DNA of 64,000 bases from an uncultured Clostridia bacterium (GTDB taxonomy: Bacteria; Bacillota; Clostridia; TANB77; CAG-508), in the NCBI GenBank assembly GCA_934130285.1, contig CAKOXT010000006.1:30528-94527 (forward strand). Reading direction: 5' to 3'. Positions 1-9,744 of the stretch are shown here, piece by piece. Within the stretch, counting starts at the first letter, position 1. The number at the start of each line of letters is the position of its first letter. The notes under the pieces were generated by a model. It did not search any database. It saw only the letters and a program-made list of their open reading frames with translations, and was not told the origin of the DNA. The position numbers and the translations under genes were made by a program.

Positions 1-2718
1 TGAAGTTCCTCCAATAGAATTAAACTGTTTTGTAAGTTTTTGTTCATTAACAACCATTGTTACCTTATATAAGTCTTTAAGAACACTCATATCAGTATAT
101 GCTCTTCCTTGAAGACCTAAATTTATATGTAACATATATTCTGCAATATATCTTTTATTTTTATCACCAGTCTGAACAGCAACACCATTCATATTATATT
201 TCCATCCTTCAAGAGGATACTGGATTCTGAAATTATTTCTATCATGCAATCCTTTCATATCAGTATTATCATAATATGTACTTGCAGACATTCTATATCT
301 TGCATATTCAGCTTTATCCGTGATTTTCTTATTTTCATTATCCTGGTTTTGAGCAGGTGATTCCAATTTTGAATCAATAAAAGTAGTATCATTTGTTGCA
401 GTTGTTTTTTTACCATAGTAATTTAAATTACCACTAGCTCCCTTACCAACACCATTTTCATCTGTTGTATATGTTAAACCATTTGTAGAATCATTAGCCT
501 TGATTGGTTCTTCACCAGTAATCTCTCCAAATGATTGATCAAATGCATATCTATCTACAACTTCTTCAACAGCCATTGAACTCGTAGAATAATAATTTGG
601 ATTATTTTTGTAATTAGCTGCATATCTTTGACCAGCCCTACCATTCACAACGCTATTTCTGTCTGACATATAAATTGTATGTCTATAAACTTGTCCATCA
701 TATTCAAATTTTACTACATAGAAATAATTTGAACCAGTTCCAGGTGCTTCTAATCTATCAATTTTGTAATGACCATTTGCATCTGTATATTGTGGCCAAC
801 TAATTTGAGTTCCATTTGCATTATGTGCTATAGCTTTTTTTCTTTCATTTCCTGAAGTATCGTATAAATAAACTGTTACAGCTATATTTTTTAACGGTGC
901 ATCATTACTTTCTTTAATACCTATTACTGTATTATTAGTTTTTTCTGGATTAGCATCACACCAGACATCTCCTTCTAGCCTTGTTGTTAAATCAATACTC
1001 CAATTAAATACTCTTGATGGATTAGCAGAACCAGTTCCACCATATCTGTTTCCAGCATATGATCTGGAAGCTCCTGTACAATAAGCAATATCCTGTATAT
1101 CCTTATCTTTGCTTATTATTTTTGATGAATATTTAACCCATACATGATCTATATGGTTGTAATAGAAACCATGTGGACATAATTTACCAGGAGAACAATA
1201 ATCTGGATCTTCGGAATCACCATGATTATGTGAGCTTAAGTGTCTAGAACCTTCATCACACAACTCCCAGTCACTACATGTACTTGATTTTACAACAGCA
1301 CTCCATTGTATTTCTTCAATATTTCCTTCATATAATGTATAACCACCACTAGCTTCTAAATATCTAAAATAAAATTTAAGATTTACAATGCTTTCTATCC
1401 CCTCTTGATAATTTATTTCAATATAAAAATTTTCTTTTGTATGTGGATATACATTATATGATGAAGGATATTTACTTACATTTCTTCCAGAAGCATATGT
1501 TATTCTCCAATCAGAATCAAATTTTAAGCTCGCATTCCTTCCATCTTTTCTTACAATCAGTTCCGGTATACCAGTCATTCCACATAATTGTGTTGTACCA
1601 GTATATCTTTCTAGATATTCCACACTAAAAGGTCCAACTTTATACTTTCTATTTGTAGCATCATATTCAACTGTTACTTTAGTTGATCCATCACTATATT
1701 TAGGTGTAACATCTTTTATTGTATTATCATATCCACCCGCTGCTACTATTCTATCCCACATCTCTCCAAAATCTGTTGCCTCTTTCCACAAACTAGTTGC
1801 CTGTAAATTAACATTTCCTGTGCTTGAAGATATAAGTTGATTTATTTCTTTATTTAATTGATTAATTCTATCATTTGCTGCCTTTATTTGCTTGTTCAAT
1901 CTAGTAGCCTCTGATGCACTTACGCCTTGAGAAATTTGATGATTCCATTGTGCTATTTGATATTGCAAGTTAGTAATTTCTTCCTGTTTAGCATCAGTTT
2001 GATTACTAAATGGTAAGTTACCACTATCAAATAAACCTGATTGAATATTTCCACTAGTTGCATCAGGCGTAATCATTGCCTGCCAAAAAGCAACCTGTAC
2101 ATAAGAGCCTATTGGTGCACCTACATTATATTGGCACTCTGCTAATATGTATGCTAATGCACTATTTTTTTCATTTTTTCCAGAAGTTTTTCCATTTGGT
2201 TTAAAGTGTGTCATACCTGTAGTAAAAACATTAATAGTTGTTTCTGAAGAACTCGTTGAAGCAACATCTGTTCCAATTCCTAATTTAGCCTTATAATATT
2301 TTCCTGAATATTCTTCAGCATTCATTTTTAAACTAACATCCGTGAGACTTTTATGCTCTGGAGTCCAACCATTTCCACAAGTATCATTATCAAACACATT
2401 AAAACTATCGCTCACAGGTGTAATGCTTGTTATAGTCTTATTAGCATTATGTCCACACGCAGAAGCCTCAATCGTAACTTGAGGATCAACCCTCCTAAAA
2501 AAAGTTGCTCCATGTTGACCACACAACCAAGAAGTATGACTTTTTAAATCAGGAAACCATACATTTGTAGAAGCAGGAGGATTAGCATCAGGCGAATAAC
2601 TAATTTGTGTCTCTACCTTTCTTGATTGATCGATAACTACATCCACAGCATATATTAGCCCTGTTGAAAGCATTACAAAAAATATTATTATCAAAACATT
2701 TTTTATGAATCTTTTCAT
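1..2718 (-). CDS. Large secreted surface protein, 3' part outside window
   Basis: The 906 visible codons are open to the window edge, so the C-terminus is missing. It begins MKRFIKNVLIIIFFVMLS, a signal peptide or N-terminal anchor, so the product is exported. At about residues 240-300 there is a Gln/Asn-rich stretch with heptad spacing that looks coiled coil. Around residues 580-700, residues LEGDVWCDANPEK and later TDANGHYKIDRL resemble a prealbumin-like Cna-B/SdrD-B fold. The ATG overlaps the TAA stop of the upstream adhesin gene as TAATG, with AGGAGG just before it, so the two are translationally coupled. Function is inferred only as cell-surface or adhesion. I recognise no named family over the full length, and any C-terminal anchor is not visible. 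Confidence 0.8.
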   Translation of the reverse strand, partial: MKRFIKNVLIIIFFVMLSTGLIYAVDVVIDQSRKVETQISYSPDANPPASTNVWFPDLKSHTSWLCGQHGATFFRRVDPQVTIEASACGHNANKTITSITPVSDSFNVFDNDTCGNGWTPEHKSLTDVSLKMNAEEYSGKYYKAKLGIGTDVASTSSSETTINVFTTGMTHFKPNGKTSGKNEKNSALAYILAECQYNVGAPIGSYVQVAFWQAMITPDATSGNIQSGLFDSGNLPFSNQTDAKQEEITNLQYQIAQWNHQISQGVSASEATRLNKQIKAANDRINQLNKEINQLISSSTGNVNLQATSLWKEATDFGEMWDRIVAAGGYDNTIKDVTPKYSDGSTKVTVEYDATNRKYKVGPFSVEYLERYTGTTQLCGMTGIPELIVRKDGRNASLKFDSDWRITYASGRNVSKYPSSYNVYPHTKENFYIEINYQEGIESIVNLKFYFRYLEASGGYTLYEGNIEEIQWSAVVKSSTCSDWELCDEGSRHLSSHNHGDSEDPDYCSPGKLCPHGFYYNHIDHVWVKYSSKIISKDKDIQDIAYCTGASRSYAGNRYGGTGSANPSRVFNWSIDLTTRLEGDVWCDANPEKTNNTVIGIKESNDAPLKNIAVTVYLYDTSGNERKKAIAHNANGTQISWPQYTDANGHYKIDRLEAPGTGSNYFYVVKFEYDGQVYRHTIYMSDRNSVVNGRAGQRYAANYKNNPNYYSTSSMAVEEVVDRYAFDQSFGEITGEEPIKANDSTNGLTYTTDENGVGKGASGNLNYYGKKTTATNDTTFIDSKLESPAQNQDNENKKITDKAEYARYRMSASTYYDNTDMKGLHDRNNFRIQYPLEGWKYNMNGVAVQTGDKNKRYIAEYMLHINLGLQGRAYTDMSVLKDLYKVTMVVNEQKLTKQFNSIGGTS

Positions 2719-5700
2719 TATACATACCTCCTTTCATCAATTTTTTTCCAAATCAGAAAGGCAATTGGTATAATTGCAATAATTGAAACAATAATTATCG
2801 GAATAACTGAAATACTTAAACCTGTTGAAATACCAATAATTGAATCTGCATAAGATAAATCATCTTCCAACAATTTATTACCCGGAGTTGAATCAATATC
2901 TTCAATCCCCTTATCATTAGTTGTTTCTGCAATTTCAAATGTATTATGAACCAATCCTGTATTTTCTTCTGTCATATTTTTTACTAATATCAATTTCAAT
3001 TCTTTTGATTCATTTGGTTGTATAATATAATCTTCTAAACTTCTTGTACACACATTACCATCATTATCTAAATACCAATCAGAATTTAAAGAAGAATCGA
3101 ACTCTAAATCGTCTGACATATAGTCTACTATTTTACTAGCATTTCCAGGTATTGTTCCTTGATTTGTAACTGTTACCACATACTCAATCATAACCTTTGA
3201 GCCACCAACTAATTTAGGATCAATATCAACTTTACCTAGCTTTTTATTTTCAGGTATAAACTCATTGTTTTCTGCAGAATTTTGTACAGTCATTTTATTA
3301 ACATATGCATCAAGTTTTAAATCAAAAACTCCATCATCTGCTAAACCTAAATCAACATTAGCCACACTTGAATTACTTATTTCTATATTATCTGTTAAAT
3401 GATTATCTCCAACTGTAATTATCTGTGCTGGTAAATTTGAACTATAATCACTACTCAAAATATATTTAGAATCATCATAATTAAATTTAACATAGTAAAT
3501 TCCTTTTTCTAAATCTCTAAACCAATATCTTCCTGAAATATCAGTAATTGCAGATGTAACTAGTTCATTTGTCTCTGAGTTATACAAGTTAGCAATTATT
3601 CCACTAATGGCTTGCTCTGTGTTATCATATTGTTGATTTCTATTTTCATCAATATAAGCAACACCAGTTACCTGATATTTATTATCACCAGTTGTACTAT
3701 CTTCTAAAAGTGTATATGTTTCTTTCTTTGTATCTACTCCAGCAACGCTATTAAGTGATATTGCATTATAAACATAGTTTTTATCTAAATTTTTTATTTT
3801 AACATTAACTAAAATTTTAGCTTCTGAATTTTCAGGTAAATATAACGGAATTGATTTATCTTCTCTATCTAATAAATCATATACAGTTTCAGCATCACCA
3901 ACTACGACTTTCACGTAATCAATTTCAGCATTATCAGATACAATATTATCTAAATCAACTGAATTAACCATGCATTCTCCTATATTTTTTACAATATATT
4001 CATAGTTTAATTCTTCATCAGCATTAGAATATCCCATATCACTTTTATTAACGCTCTCAACACTAATGATTGGTTTATAATAAGTAACATTTTCATTTTT
4101 CTCAATTGCATTCTCACCATTATTTAAATCACAAACTGTGTTAATAGTCGCAATATTTTTAGATACAGAACTATTATTACCTGTCATTTTTAAGTTGCAT
4201 TCATAATTTAATGAATCACCTGGATTAAACTCCTTAATCAATAATGTTATTTGATTATTCTCATAATCAATTTGCTCATCTACATCTATTGAAGAATTAT
4301 TAATCGCAGAAATAATAGAAAAATCGCTATCAAATTTTTTAACTATTTTCACATTATTAAATGATTTATCACTAGAATTATATACTGTAAAATAATCTGG
4401 AAATTCTGCATTCAATACTATTGGCATATAATAAATATTGTCTACCATATTTACATTATTTTCTAACACTTTACTTTCTTCTGATTCAAAATCGACTTTA
4501 TTAAAATTCTTTCCTTCAACAGATGCTGCTAATTTTACAGATTCTACACTTTCATCTTTAGATAAAACATTAAATCTAATTATAAATGAACGTTCTGAAT
4601 TAGCCGCTAATTTAGCAAGATTTATTTTAGCCACTCCATTGTCAACAGTTCCTTCAAGATCATCTGCATCAAGATTTTTTACTGATAATGATTCTGGTAC
4701 ATTGATTGTTATAACAATATCTTCTGCTGCTACATCTCCTGTATTTTTTAAAGTAATTTCATACTCGGCATCAGTAAATTCAGTAAGTACATCACTCTTC
4801 AACACCATACTAGCTTCAATATTTGCCTCTTTTGCAGTCTCATATCCTATCTTATTAGCAGAAGAATTTGATGAAACATTAGTAGAAGTCTCTTCATAAT
4901 AAGTAGCATATGTTCCATAGAATGCATCACCAGCTTTTAAATTTGCTGGAATAACATAATCATATGAAAATTGAAGCTTAGTCTTAGGCGCTAAAACATA
5001 ATCACTATTTAATAAAATCAAATATGATTTTATTGCACCCATTTTATAAAAATCTGTACGCCATCCATTATTTTCATCATATAAATCAGCTGTTGCTTCT
5101 CCATTCTCTGAATAGTAAACTGCATAAGCTAAATCAGGCTTTAAAGAAGAAATTTCTGTATCTAATATAGTATCAACTGTTGTTCCTAAATCTTCACCAG
5201 TTGTCACATCTTTATTTCCTGCAAAAGGTATTCTTCCTAAAATCTTGAAATTTGAATAACTCTTACCAGTATTATTTAATACAGTTATATCCATTGTTGC
5301 TAATTTAGCTTCAGCACCTTCTTCAACTAGATCTGTTTCAGCACCTTGTTTTACTGAAGAAACTTTTCCTTTATCTTCATTTTCTGTATTTTCATCTTTA
5401 GTTTCTGAAGTTTGTCCATTAACTAATTCCTCAGGAGCTTTATATGAAATTTGAACACCATCATATCCATTCATCTCATAAGAAACATTTCCTGCCCCAG
5501 ATAGCATATGCCATTCTGATTCATTTGAATATTTCTTAGAAGTAACATTATAATAGTACATTTCAACCATTTCACTAATGTTTCCTGTAAATTCATCAAT
5601 CTCTAAGTCCATGTCTATAGAAATAATTGTACCATTTGTTTCCTTATTTAAATTGTAAGATTTTTGTGTTCCTGCTAAAGTAACTCTAATTACTTTATTG

Positions 5701-7559
5701 TCACCATCAATTAAAGTTTCTACATTTGCAATCTCTAATTCACCATTCGCATAAAATAAATCAGTATTCTTTATTGTCACATTTTTAATTGCTTGAGGTA
5801 ATCTAATTTCAAAAACAGGATTTTCATATAAATCAGATGTTTCTTCACTATTATTTAATCTAACTTTTAAGTTTACTCCTTCACTTGTTACTGTTGTTGG
5901 AAATTCAGTTTGAGCCATTTCAACAGTTGCTGCAGAAGTAGTTTCATTAATAGTAATTTCTGATGATACTTCACCTAAATCATCAACAGCTCCTTCATTA
6001 TATGTTGCAAATCCTTGAGAAACATTTACCAAAGCTGTAAATTCTTTTACAAAACTACGGTTATAATTAACTTTTTTAATTGCCTTTGTACTTAAAAATG
6101 TAATATTTCCATCTGCTATTGGTGAAGTTGTTAAAATTTTAATCTTAGAAATTGCCTCTTCATAAGAAACAACGTAATTTCCATTTTCATCTGCTTCTTT
6201 ATCAAATGTAATTTCTGAAATTACTTCATCATTCATATTTAATATTGAAACTTTTCCTTCTTCTCCTAGAATATTAACTAAATTATCTCTAGAAAATTCT
6301 GTAGATTTATATGTAGAAATCAAAACATCAGGTGTATCTGTTGAATAAGCATTTGAATCAGAATCTACAAAATACTCATCCTTATCCATAATTTCCAAAC
6401 CAGAAATCAAATCAGCTCTACTAATATTAATTACATCTTTTTTTGTATATGTAATTGAATATTTTTCTTCATCTGTATTTGCCATTAAATATCCATTACT
6501 GATTGAATCTTCTTTGTCTTCTCTTGTATATTGAACTACATTTCCAACTGGTTTTGATAAATCATATACTACTTCTGTACTTTTCTCTTCTTTATTACCA
6601 GCATAATTTTCAATCTCTACATTGATATTATTTGTAACTACATCTTCACCTTCTTTTACACCTTTATATAAAAATGTAACTGTAAATGAATCTTCACCAA
6701 AAGAATTAAATATTTTACCATCTTGTTCTTTATTTAAAACATTAATTTCTAATACTTTCTCATTTATAGATGAACTAATATTGCTTGCATCAATTTCATA
6801 ATCTTCTCTACCTTGAGTATATGAAATTTTATTTGCTTCAACTTTTGCATCATCAAATTCCATACCAGGTATTTCTGGTATATCTATTTTTATTTTTGAA
6901 TTTTTTATAGGTAAGTTATTATTTTTATCAACTCCAGAAGTCTTAACATTAAGCTGTAGAATTTTTCCATTTTCGCCATCTTTTTCATAATCAATATTTT
7001 TTAAGATAGTATAATCAATTTTTGTAGAAGTAGTTTCTTTCCAAGAAAGTTTTAATTCAAGTTGCTTTTCAATTTTATGCTCGTTTCCTTCATTATCAAC
7101 AAATGCACCAGTAAAAGTTACTTTGTTTACTTTACTTATGTCAGATACTTTTAATGTATCTCCTCTCTTAAACTCAATTGGAATTGTAATCGTTTGAGTT
7201 TCATTTTGATTTAATACTTGAAGTTTTATTTGATTATCTTTTAATTTCACTGCTGAATCTTCTTTTACTGAAAAATTCAAATTATCTTCAAATTTCAAAG
7301 TACCACTCTTGAAATATCCCTTATTCTTTACATTTACATCAAAGTTTAAAGTAATCGAATTATTATCAGCATTACAATCAAGCGAATTTGTATTTTCTAT
7401 ATTTTCACCTGAAAAATACCCTTTCACTTCTACTGAATTTTCATAATCTTCTGCTGCTAAACTTATATTAGTCAGTATTGGCATGCATTCTAACATCATC
7501 AGTAAGAACGTTACCATCAAAGCAACTAACTTCTTAAAAATCAATTTTTTCTCTTGCAT
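2718..7559 (-). CDS. Giant membrane-anchored surface protein with DUF11-like repeats and SdrD-B-like domain
   Basis: This 1613-residue protein has an N-terminal signal peptide (basic start, hydrophobic stretch, cut near SLAAED, about residue 36). Then come many beta-rich repeats of the DUF11/conserved-repeat type; a clear example reads KNTGDVAAEDIVITINVPES. At about 1298-1375 lies an SdrD-B-like unit (VTGVAYIDENRNQQYDN, then SGRYWFRDLEKGIYYVKF). A hydrophobic segment at about 1583-1605 is followed by WKKIDERR, a stop-transfer anchor. There is no LPXTG motif, so it is probably a transmembrane-anchored stalk rather than a sortase substrate. It is the first gene of a two-gene operon whose second gene starts inside its stop codon. 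The likely role is adhesion or an outer surface layer; this is inferred from architecture only. Confidence 0.85.
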   Translation of the reverse strand: MQEKKLIFKKLVALMVTFLLMMLECMPILTNISLAAEDYENSVEVKGYFSGENIENTNSLDCNADNNSITLNFDVNVKNKGYFKSGTLKFEDNLNFSVKEDSAVKLKDNQIKLQVLNQNETQTITIPIEFKRGDTLKVSDISKVNKVTFTGAFVDNEGNEHKIEKQLELKLSWKETTSTKIDYTILKNIDYEKDGENGKILQLNVKTSGVDKNNNLPIKNSKIKIDIPEIPGMEFDDAKVEANKISYTQGREDYEIDASNISSSINEKVLEINVLNKEQDGKIFNSFGEDSFTVTFLYKGVKEGEDVVTNNINVEIENYAGNKEEKSTEVVYDLSKPVGNVVQYTREDKEDSISNGYLMANTDEEKYSITYTKKDVINISRADLISGLEIMDKDEYFVDSDSNAYSTDTPDVLISTYKSTEFSRDNLVNILGEEGKVSILNMNDEVISEITFDKEADENGNYVVSYEEAISKIKILTTSPIADGNITFLSTKAIKKVNYNRSFVKEFTALVNVSQGFATYNEGAVDDLGEVSSEITINETTSAATVEMAQTEFPTTVTSEGVNLKVRLNNSEETSDLYENPVFEIRLPQAIKNVTIKNTDLFYANGELEIANVETLIDGDNKVIRVTLAGTQKSYNLNKETNGTIISIDMDLEIDEFTGNISEMVEMYYYNVTSKKYSNESEWHMLSGAGNVSYEMNGYDGVQISYKAPEELVNGQTSETKDENTENEDKGKVSSVKQGAETDLVEEGAEAKLATMDITVLNNTGKSYSNFKILGRIPFAGNKDVTTGEDLGTTVDTILDTEISSLKPDLAYAVYYSENGEATADLYDENNGWRTDFYKMGAIKSYLILLNSDYVLAPKTKLQFSYDYVIPANLKAGDAFYGTYATYYEETSTNVSSNSSANKIGYETAKEANIEASMVLKSDVLTEFTDAEYEITLKNTGDVAAEDIVITINVPESLSVKNLDADDLEGTVDNGVAKINLAKLAANSERSFIIRFNVLSKDESVESVKLAASVEGKNFNKVDFESEESKVLENNVNMVDNIYYMPIVLNAEFPDYFTVYNSSDKSFNNVKIVKKFDSDFSIISAINNSSIDVDEQIDYENNQITLLIKEFNPGDSLNYECNLKMTGNNSSVSKNIATINTVCDLNNGENAIEKNENVTYYKPIISVESVNKSDMGYSNADEELNYEYIVKNIGECMVNSVDLDNIVSDNAEIDYVKVVVGDAETVYDLLDREDKSIPLYLPENSEAKILVNVKIKNLDKNYVYNAISLNSVAGVDTKKETYTLLEDSTTGDNKYQVTGVAYIDENRNQQYDNTEQAISGIIANLYNSETNELVTSAITDISGRYWFRDLEKGIYYVKFNYDDSKYILSSDYSSNLPAQIITVGDNHLTDNIEISNSSVANVDLGLADDGVFDLKLDAYVNKMTVQNSAENNEFIPENKKLGKVDIDPKLVGGSKVMIEYVVTVTNQGTIPGNASKIVDYMSDDLEFDSSLNSDWYLDNDGNVCTRSLEDYIIQPNESKELKLILVKNMTEENTGLVHNTFEIAETTNDKGIEDIDSTPGNKLLEDDLSYADSIIGISTGLSISVIPIIIVSIIAIIPIAFLIWKKIDERRYV

Positions 7560-7605
7560 AATAACTTTCCCTTCTACTATTCGCCTTTTAGCATATCTAA
7601 TATTT

Positions 7606-7634
7606 ATATTAATATTTTTAATATAACTGTCAAT
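7606..7634 (-). promoter_or_regulatory. Probable vegetative promoter of the giant surface-protein operon
   Basis: On the minus strand TTGACA (7634-7629) is followed after 17 bp by TAATAT (7611-7606), about 50 bp before the adhesin ATG at 7559. The -35 is a perfect match and the -10 is near consensus. The flanks are very AT-rich, so chance matches are possible. Confidence 0.5.
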
Positions 7635-7824
7635 ATCAACAATTTTCCAGCAGTACTTTGAGAATTTGTCGTTTTATTACGGATATACAGGGGAAAAATC
7701 ATTTTTTGTTCTTTATTAAGTTTTGTTTACATTTTTATAAATTGAGATTTTTTATCACACTTTTGGTATCACATTCATAATATATATAAAAACGCTGCAT
7801 ATATTATGATTAGGGGGATTTAAG

Positions 7825-7950
7825 ATGAATAATTTAGATATGAACGCTCTTATGAAAATCATTTCAAAAATGGATAAAAAAGACTTGGAAGCTGGGCTTG
7901 CCAAGGCACAAGAGATTTTAAAGCAAAAGAATAATGGAAGCACTAACTAA
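7825..7950 (+). CDS. 41-residue small protein
   Basis: This short ORF starts with ATG eight bases after a GGGGG ribosome site (7812-7816) and ends with TAA at 7948. The product starts MNNLDMNALMKIISKMDKKD and continues LEAGLAKAQEILKQKNNGSTN. It is amphipathic, Lys-rich and has no membrane segment. The good ribosome site and the position upstream of two more small genes on the same strand support it being real. The LEAGLAKAQEIL helix resembles small Clostridia proteins found near spore genes; I recall this resemblance but could not search for it. No function is assigned. Confidence 0.6.
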   Translation: MNNLDMNALMKIISKMDKKDLEAGLAKAQEILKQKNNGSTN

Positions 7951-8049
7951 CCAAAGATACTCTACTTTGAAAAATATTTATTTTTTCAACATTTTTATTG
8001 GTAATTGTTTAAAAATTGAAAGACATAATAATGTATTAACATTATTAAA

Positions 8050-8075
8050 GGGCGTTCTGCAAACGCCCAATTTTC
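8050..8075 (+). terminator. Rho-independent terminator after the 41-residue gene
   Basis: A 7-bp GC-rich stem, GGGCGTT (8050-8056) with AACGCCC (8062-8068), has a 5-base loop and is followed by AATTTTC. It separates the 41-residue gene from the next two small genes. The T run is short, so efficiency is uncertain. Confidence 0.65.
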
Positions 8076-8214
8076 AATATACATAAAATGAACAGATCAG
8101 ATTTTTCAATAAATTTATTCGCGTACAAAAATTTATGAAATAAATTCTATAAACAATGTAGTATAACGACAGTAATACTACTCTCATATTATATTAAAAA
8201 TAAGGAGGTATTTT

Positions 8215-8565
8215 ATGGATGAAGAACTATTAGATAAATTATCAAGCATACTCTCAGAAAAAAACATTAATATAAATGATATTCTAGAAAATTTTCAAAA
8301 CACATCATCAAGTGAAAATGCTTCCGAAGAAACAAACGACTTCAGTAAAATAGATCCTGCAACACTTTTAAAATTACAAAAAATCATGAGTCTACTCAAC
8401 TCTAAAAAAACAAACTCAAAAGATGAAACCTTACTTTTAGCATTAAAACCATATATGAGAGATTCAAAAAAAGAAAAAATAGATCAATACATAAAATTAC
8501 TTCACATTATTAATATGTTCGAGAAATTTCAAGAAATGGGAGGAAATATAAATGACTTTTTATAA
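8215..8565 (+). CDS. Small helical protein, possibly spore-associated
   Basis: 116 residues starting MDEELLDKLSSILSEKNINI, with an AAGGAGG ribosome site 7 bases upstream. The central part has LLKLQKIMSLLN and then LLLALKPYMRDSKKEKIDQYIKLL. This LLLALKP...KKEKID arrangement is one I associate with small hypothetical proteins of spore-forming Clostridia, but I cannot confirm it without a search. There is no signal peptide or membrane helix. Its last 14 bases overlap the start of the next gene, so the pair is co-translated. The upstream terminator at 8050 suggests its own promoter in 8080-8200. No biochemical function is assigned. Confidence 0.7.
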   Translation: MDEELLDKLSSILSEKNININDILENFQNTSSSENASEETNDFSKIDPATLLKLQKIMSLLNSKKTNSKDETLLLALKPYMRDSKKEKIDQYIKLLHIINMFEKFQEMGGNINDFL

Positions 8566-8941
8566 TCCTCTTTTCTTTAATTATCCTCCATTTTTTAATA
8601 AACAATCCACAAACAATGCAAAAAATGTGAATAACTACCATCAAAATTCATCTTTAAAACCAAAAAGTCAAAACAATTATCAAGCTTCTTCTACTCAATT
8701 TTCAGAACTTACTAAAAATATAGATTCTCAAAACATTAAATTCTCAGAAGAAAAAACAAACCATATTGACAATAAAAAAAGCAATTACAAAAATCCATTT
8801 AATTTAGGAATTTTTAGTAATTACTTACAAGAAACAGATAATATTATTATCCTAGCTCTATTATATTTTCTATATACCCAAAAATCTTCTAATATGCCTT
8901 TAATGATATGTCTTTTACTTCTTTTACTTGATGATGAATAA
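8552..8941 (+). CDS. Small protein with Asn-rich N-terminus and hydrophobic C-terminus
   Basis: 129 residues. The first half is rich in Asn, Phe, Pro and Lys (MTFYNPLFFNYPPFFNK) and looks disordered. The C-terminal 45 residues are hydrophobic: NIIILALLYFLYTQ, then SNMPLMICLLLLLLDDE. Two short hydrophobic segments separated by a polar turn and ending in acidic residues are seen in small Clostridia proteins near coat or spore genes; that link is by memory. GGGAGG lies 9 bases before the ATG, inside the end of the 116-residue gene, indicating coupling. It probably acts at a membrane or in an aggregate. Function unknown. Confidence 0.7.
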   Translation: MTFYNPLFFNYPPFFNKQSTNNAKNVNNYHQNSSLKPKSQNNYQASSTQFSELTKNIDSQNIKFSEEKTNHIDNKKSNYKNPFNLGIFSNYLQETDNIIILALLYFLYTQKSSNMPLMICLLLLLLDDE

Positions 8942-9009
8942 CCTTGACTATACTCATAGTAAAATCAACTAAACTATTAATCTTGGTCTCTTTAAACCAT
9001 ATAAAATAA

Positions 9010-9615
9010 TTAACCAATCTCTATATTTTCACCATCTAAATATATAAATGGCAATTTATAATCATTTTCTGGAATTTCTTTTAATATATTAGAAATTCTA
9101 ACCTGTGTGGGTTCAATTGAATTAGCAGATATAATTGCCTTTTTATTTCCATTTGCACCAGCATGAGCAAGCCCTCTTATTTTACCAGTAACTATAATAT
9201 TCTCGCCAGCAATAACTTCAGCACCATAATTTAAATCACCCAAAATAGCTATACTACCAGAAAATTCTTCACGCTGACCAGAACGTAAATTACCTCTAAT
9301 AAACTTAGTTTCTGATGTTTCAACAGAACTTTCAAATGTTCTTTTAATTGCATGTAACCCCAATACTTCGCTGGCTTCGCCAAATGTTATTTTAGTATCT
9401 ATCTCTGGCTTTAAAACTGTTCTTACAGCAGTTTGTTCATTTTCTTTCAAGGCTTTTCCAACAATATGTATAGGCAATCCATTTTTCTCATAGTATTTTT
9501 TTATTCTTGGAAGTTTTGATCTAAATTCTTCTAAAACTTCGTCAAATTCTGTAGCTGCATTTACCATTATTCTAATTTCATCTTTTGTACTAGAAATTCT
9601 TATACAACTTCTCAT
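9010..9615 (-). CDS. minC: Septum site-determining protein MinC
   Basis: 201 residues. MinC blocks FtsZ polymerisation away from mid-cell. The N-terminal FtsZ-binding domain (about 1-95) precedes the beta-helix C-terminal domain. The latter is recognised by RGNLRSGQREEFSGSIAILGD and by GKIRGLAHAGANG, the MinD-binding and dimerisation region. Length is within the usual 200-230. minD and minE are not in the window, although in many Firmicutes minCD follow mreBCD directly. A strong hairpin terminator lies between mrdA and minC and a separate -10 box is present upstream, so minC is probably its own transcript here. Confidence 0.9.
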   Translation of the reverse strand: MRSCIRISSTKDEIRIMVNAATEFDEVLEEFRSKLPRIKKYYEKNGLPIHIVGKALKENEQTAVRTVLKPEIDTKITFGEASEVLGLHAIKRTFESSVETSETKFIRGNLRSGQREEFSGSIAILGDLNYGAEVIAGENIIVTGKIRGLAHAGANGNKKAIISANSIEPTQVRISNILKEIPENDYKLPFIYLDGENIEIG

Positions 9616-9666
9616 TTTCCATCATTCCCTTTTCAAGACTAATTATTCTTTTTATATCTGAAACAT

Positions 9667-9695
9667 ATTATATCATCATTTTTCATATTTGTGTT
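9667..9695 (-). promoter_or_regulatory. Possible minC promoter
   Basis: A perfect TATAAT (9672-9667, minus strand) lies about 50 bp upstream of the minC ATG. At 17-bp spacing the -35 is the weak AACACA. It sits just downstream of the mrdA terminator, which fits a separate minC transcript. Confidence 0.4.
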
Positions 9696-9706
9696 TATTT
9701 TAATAA

Positions 9707-9740
9707 AAAAATAGGAAAATTCAATGAATTTTCCTATTTT
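9707..9740 (-). terminator. Terminator after mrdA
   Basis: The inverted repeat AAAATAGGAAAATTCA / TGAATTTTCCTATTTT (9707-9722 with 9725-9740) is almost perfect. On the minus strand it is followed by a T-rich tract. It ends the mreB-mrdA transcript just before minC. Confidence 0.75.
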
Positions 9741-9744
9741 GCAT

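Noticed and set aside
4438..4899. Plus-strand ORF of 153 codons within the giant adhesin
   Set aside because: Antisense shadow of a low-complexity Ser/Thr-rich coding region; no ribosome site.
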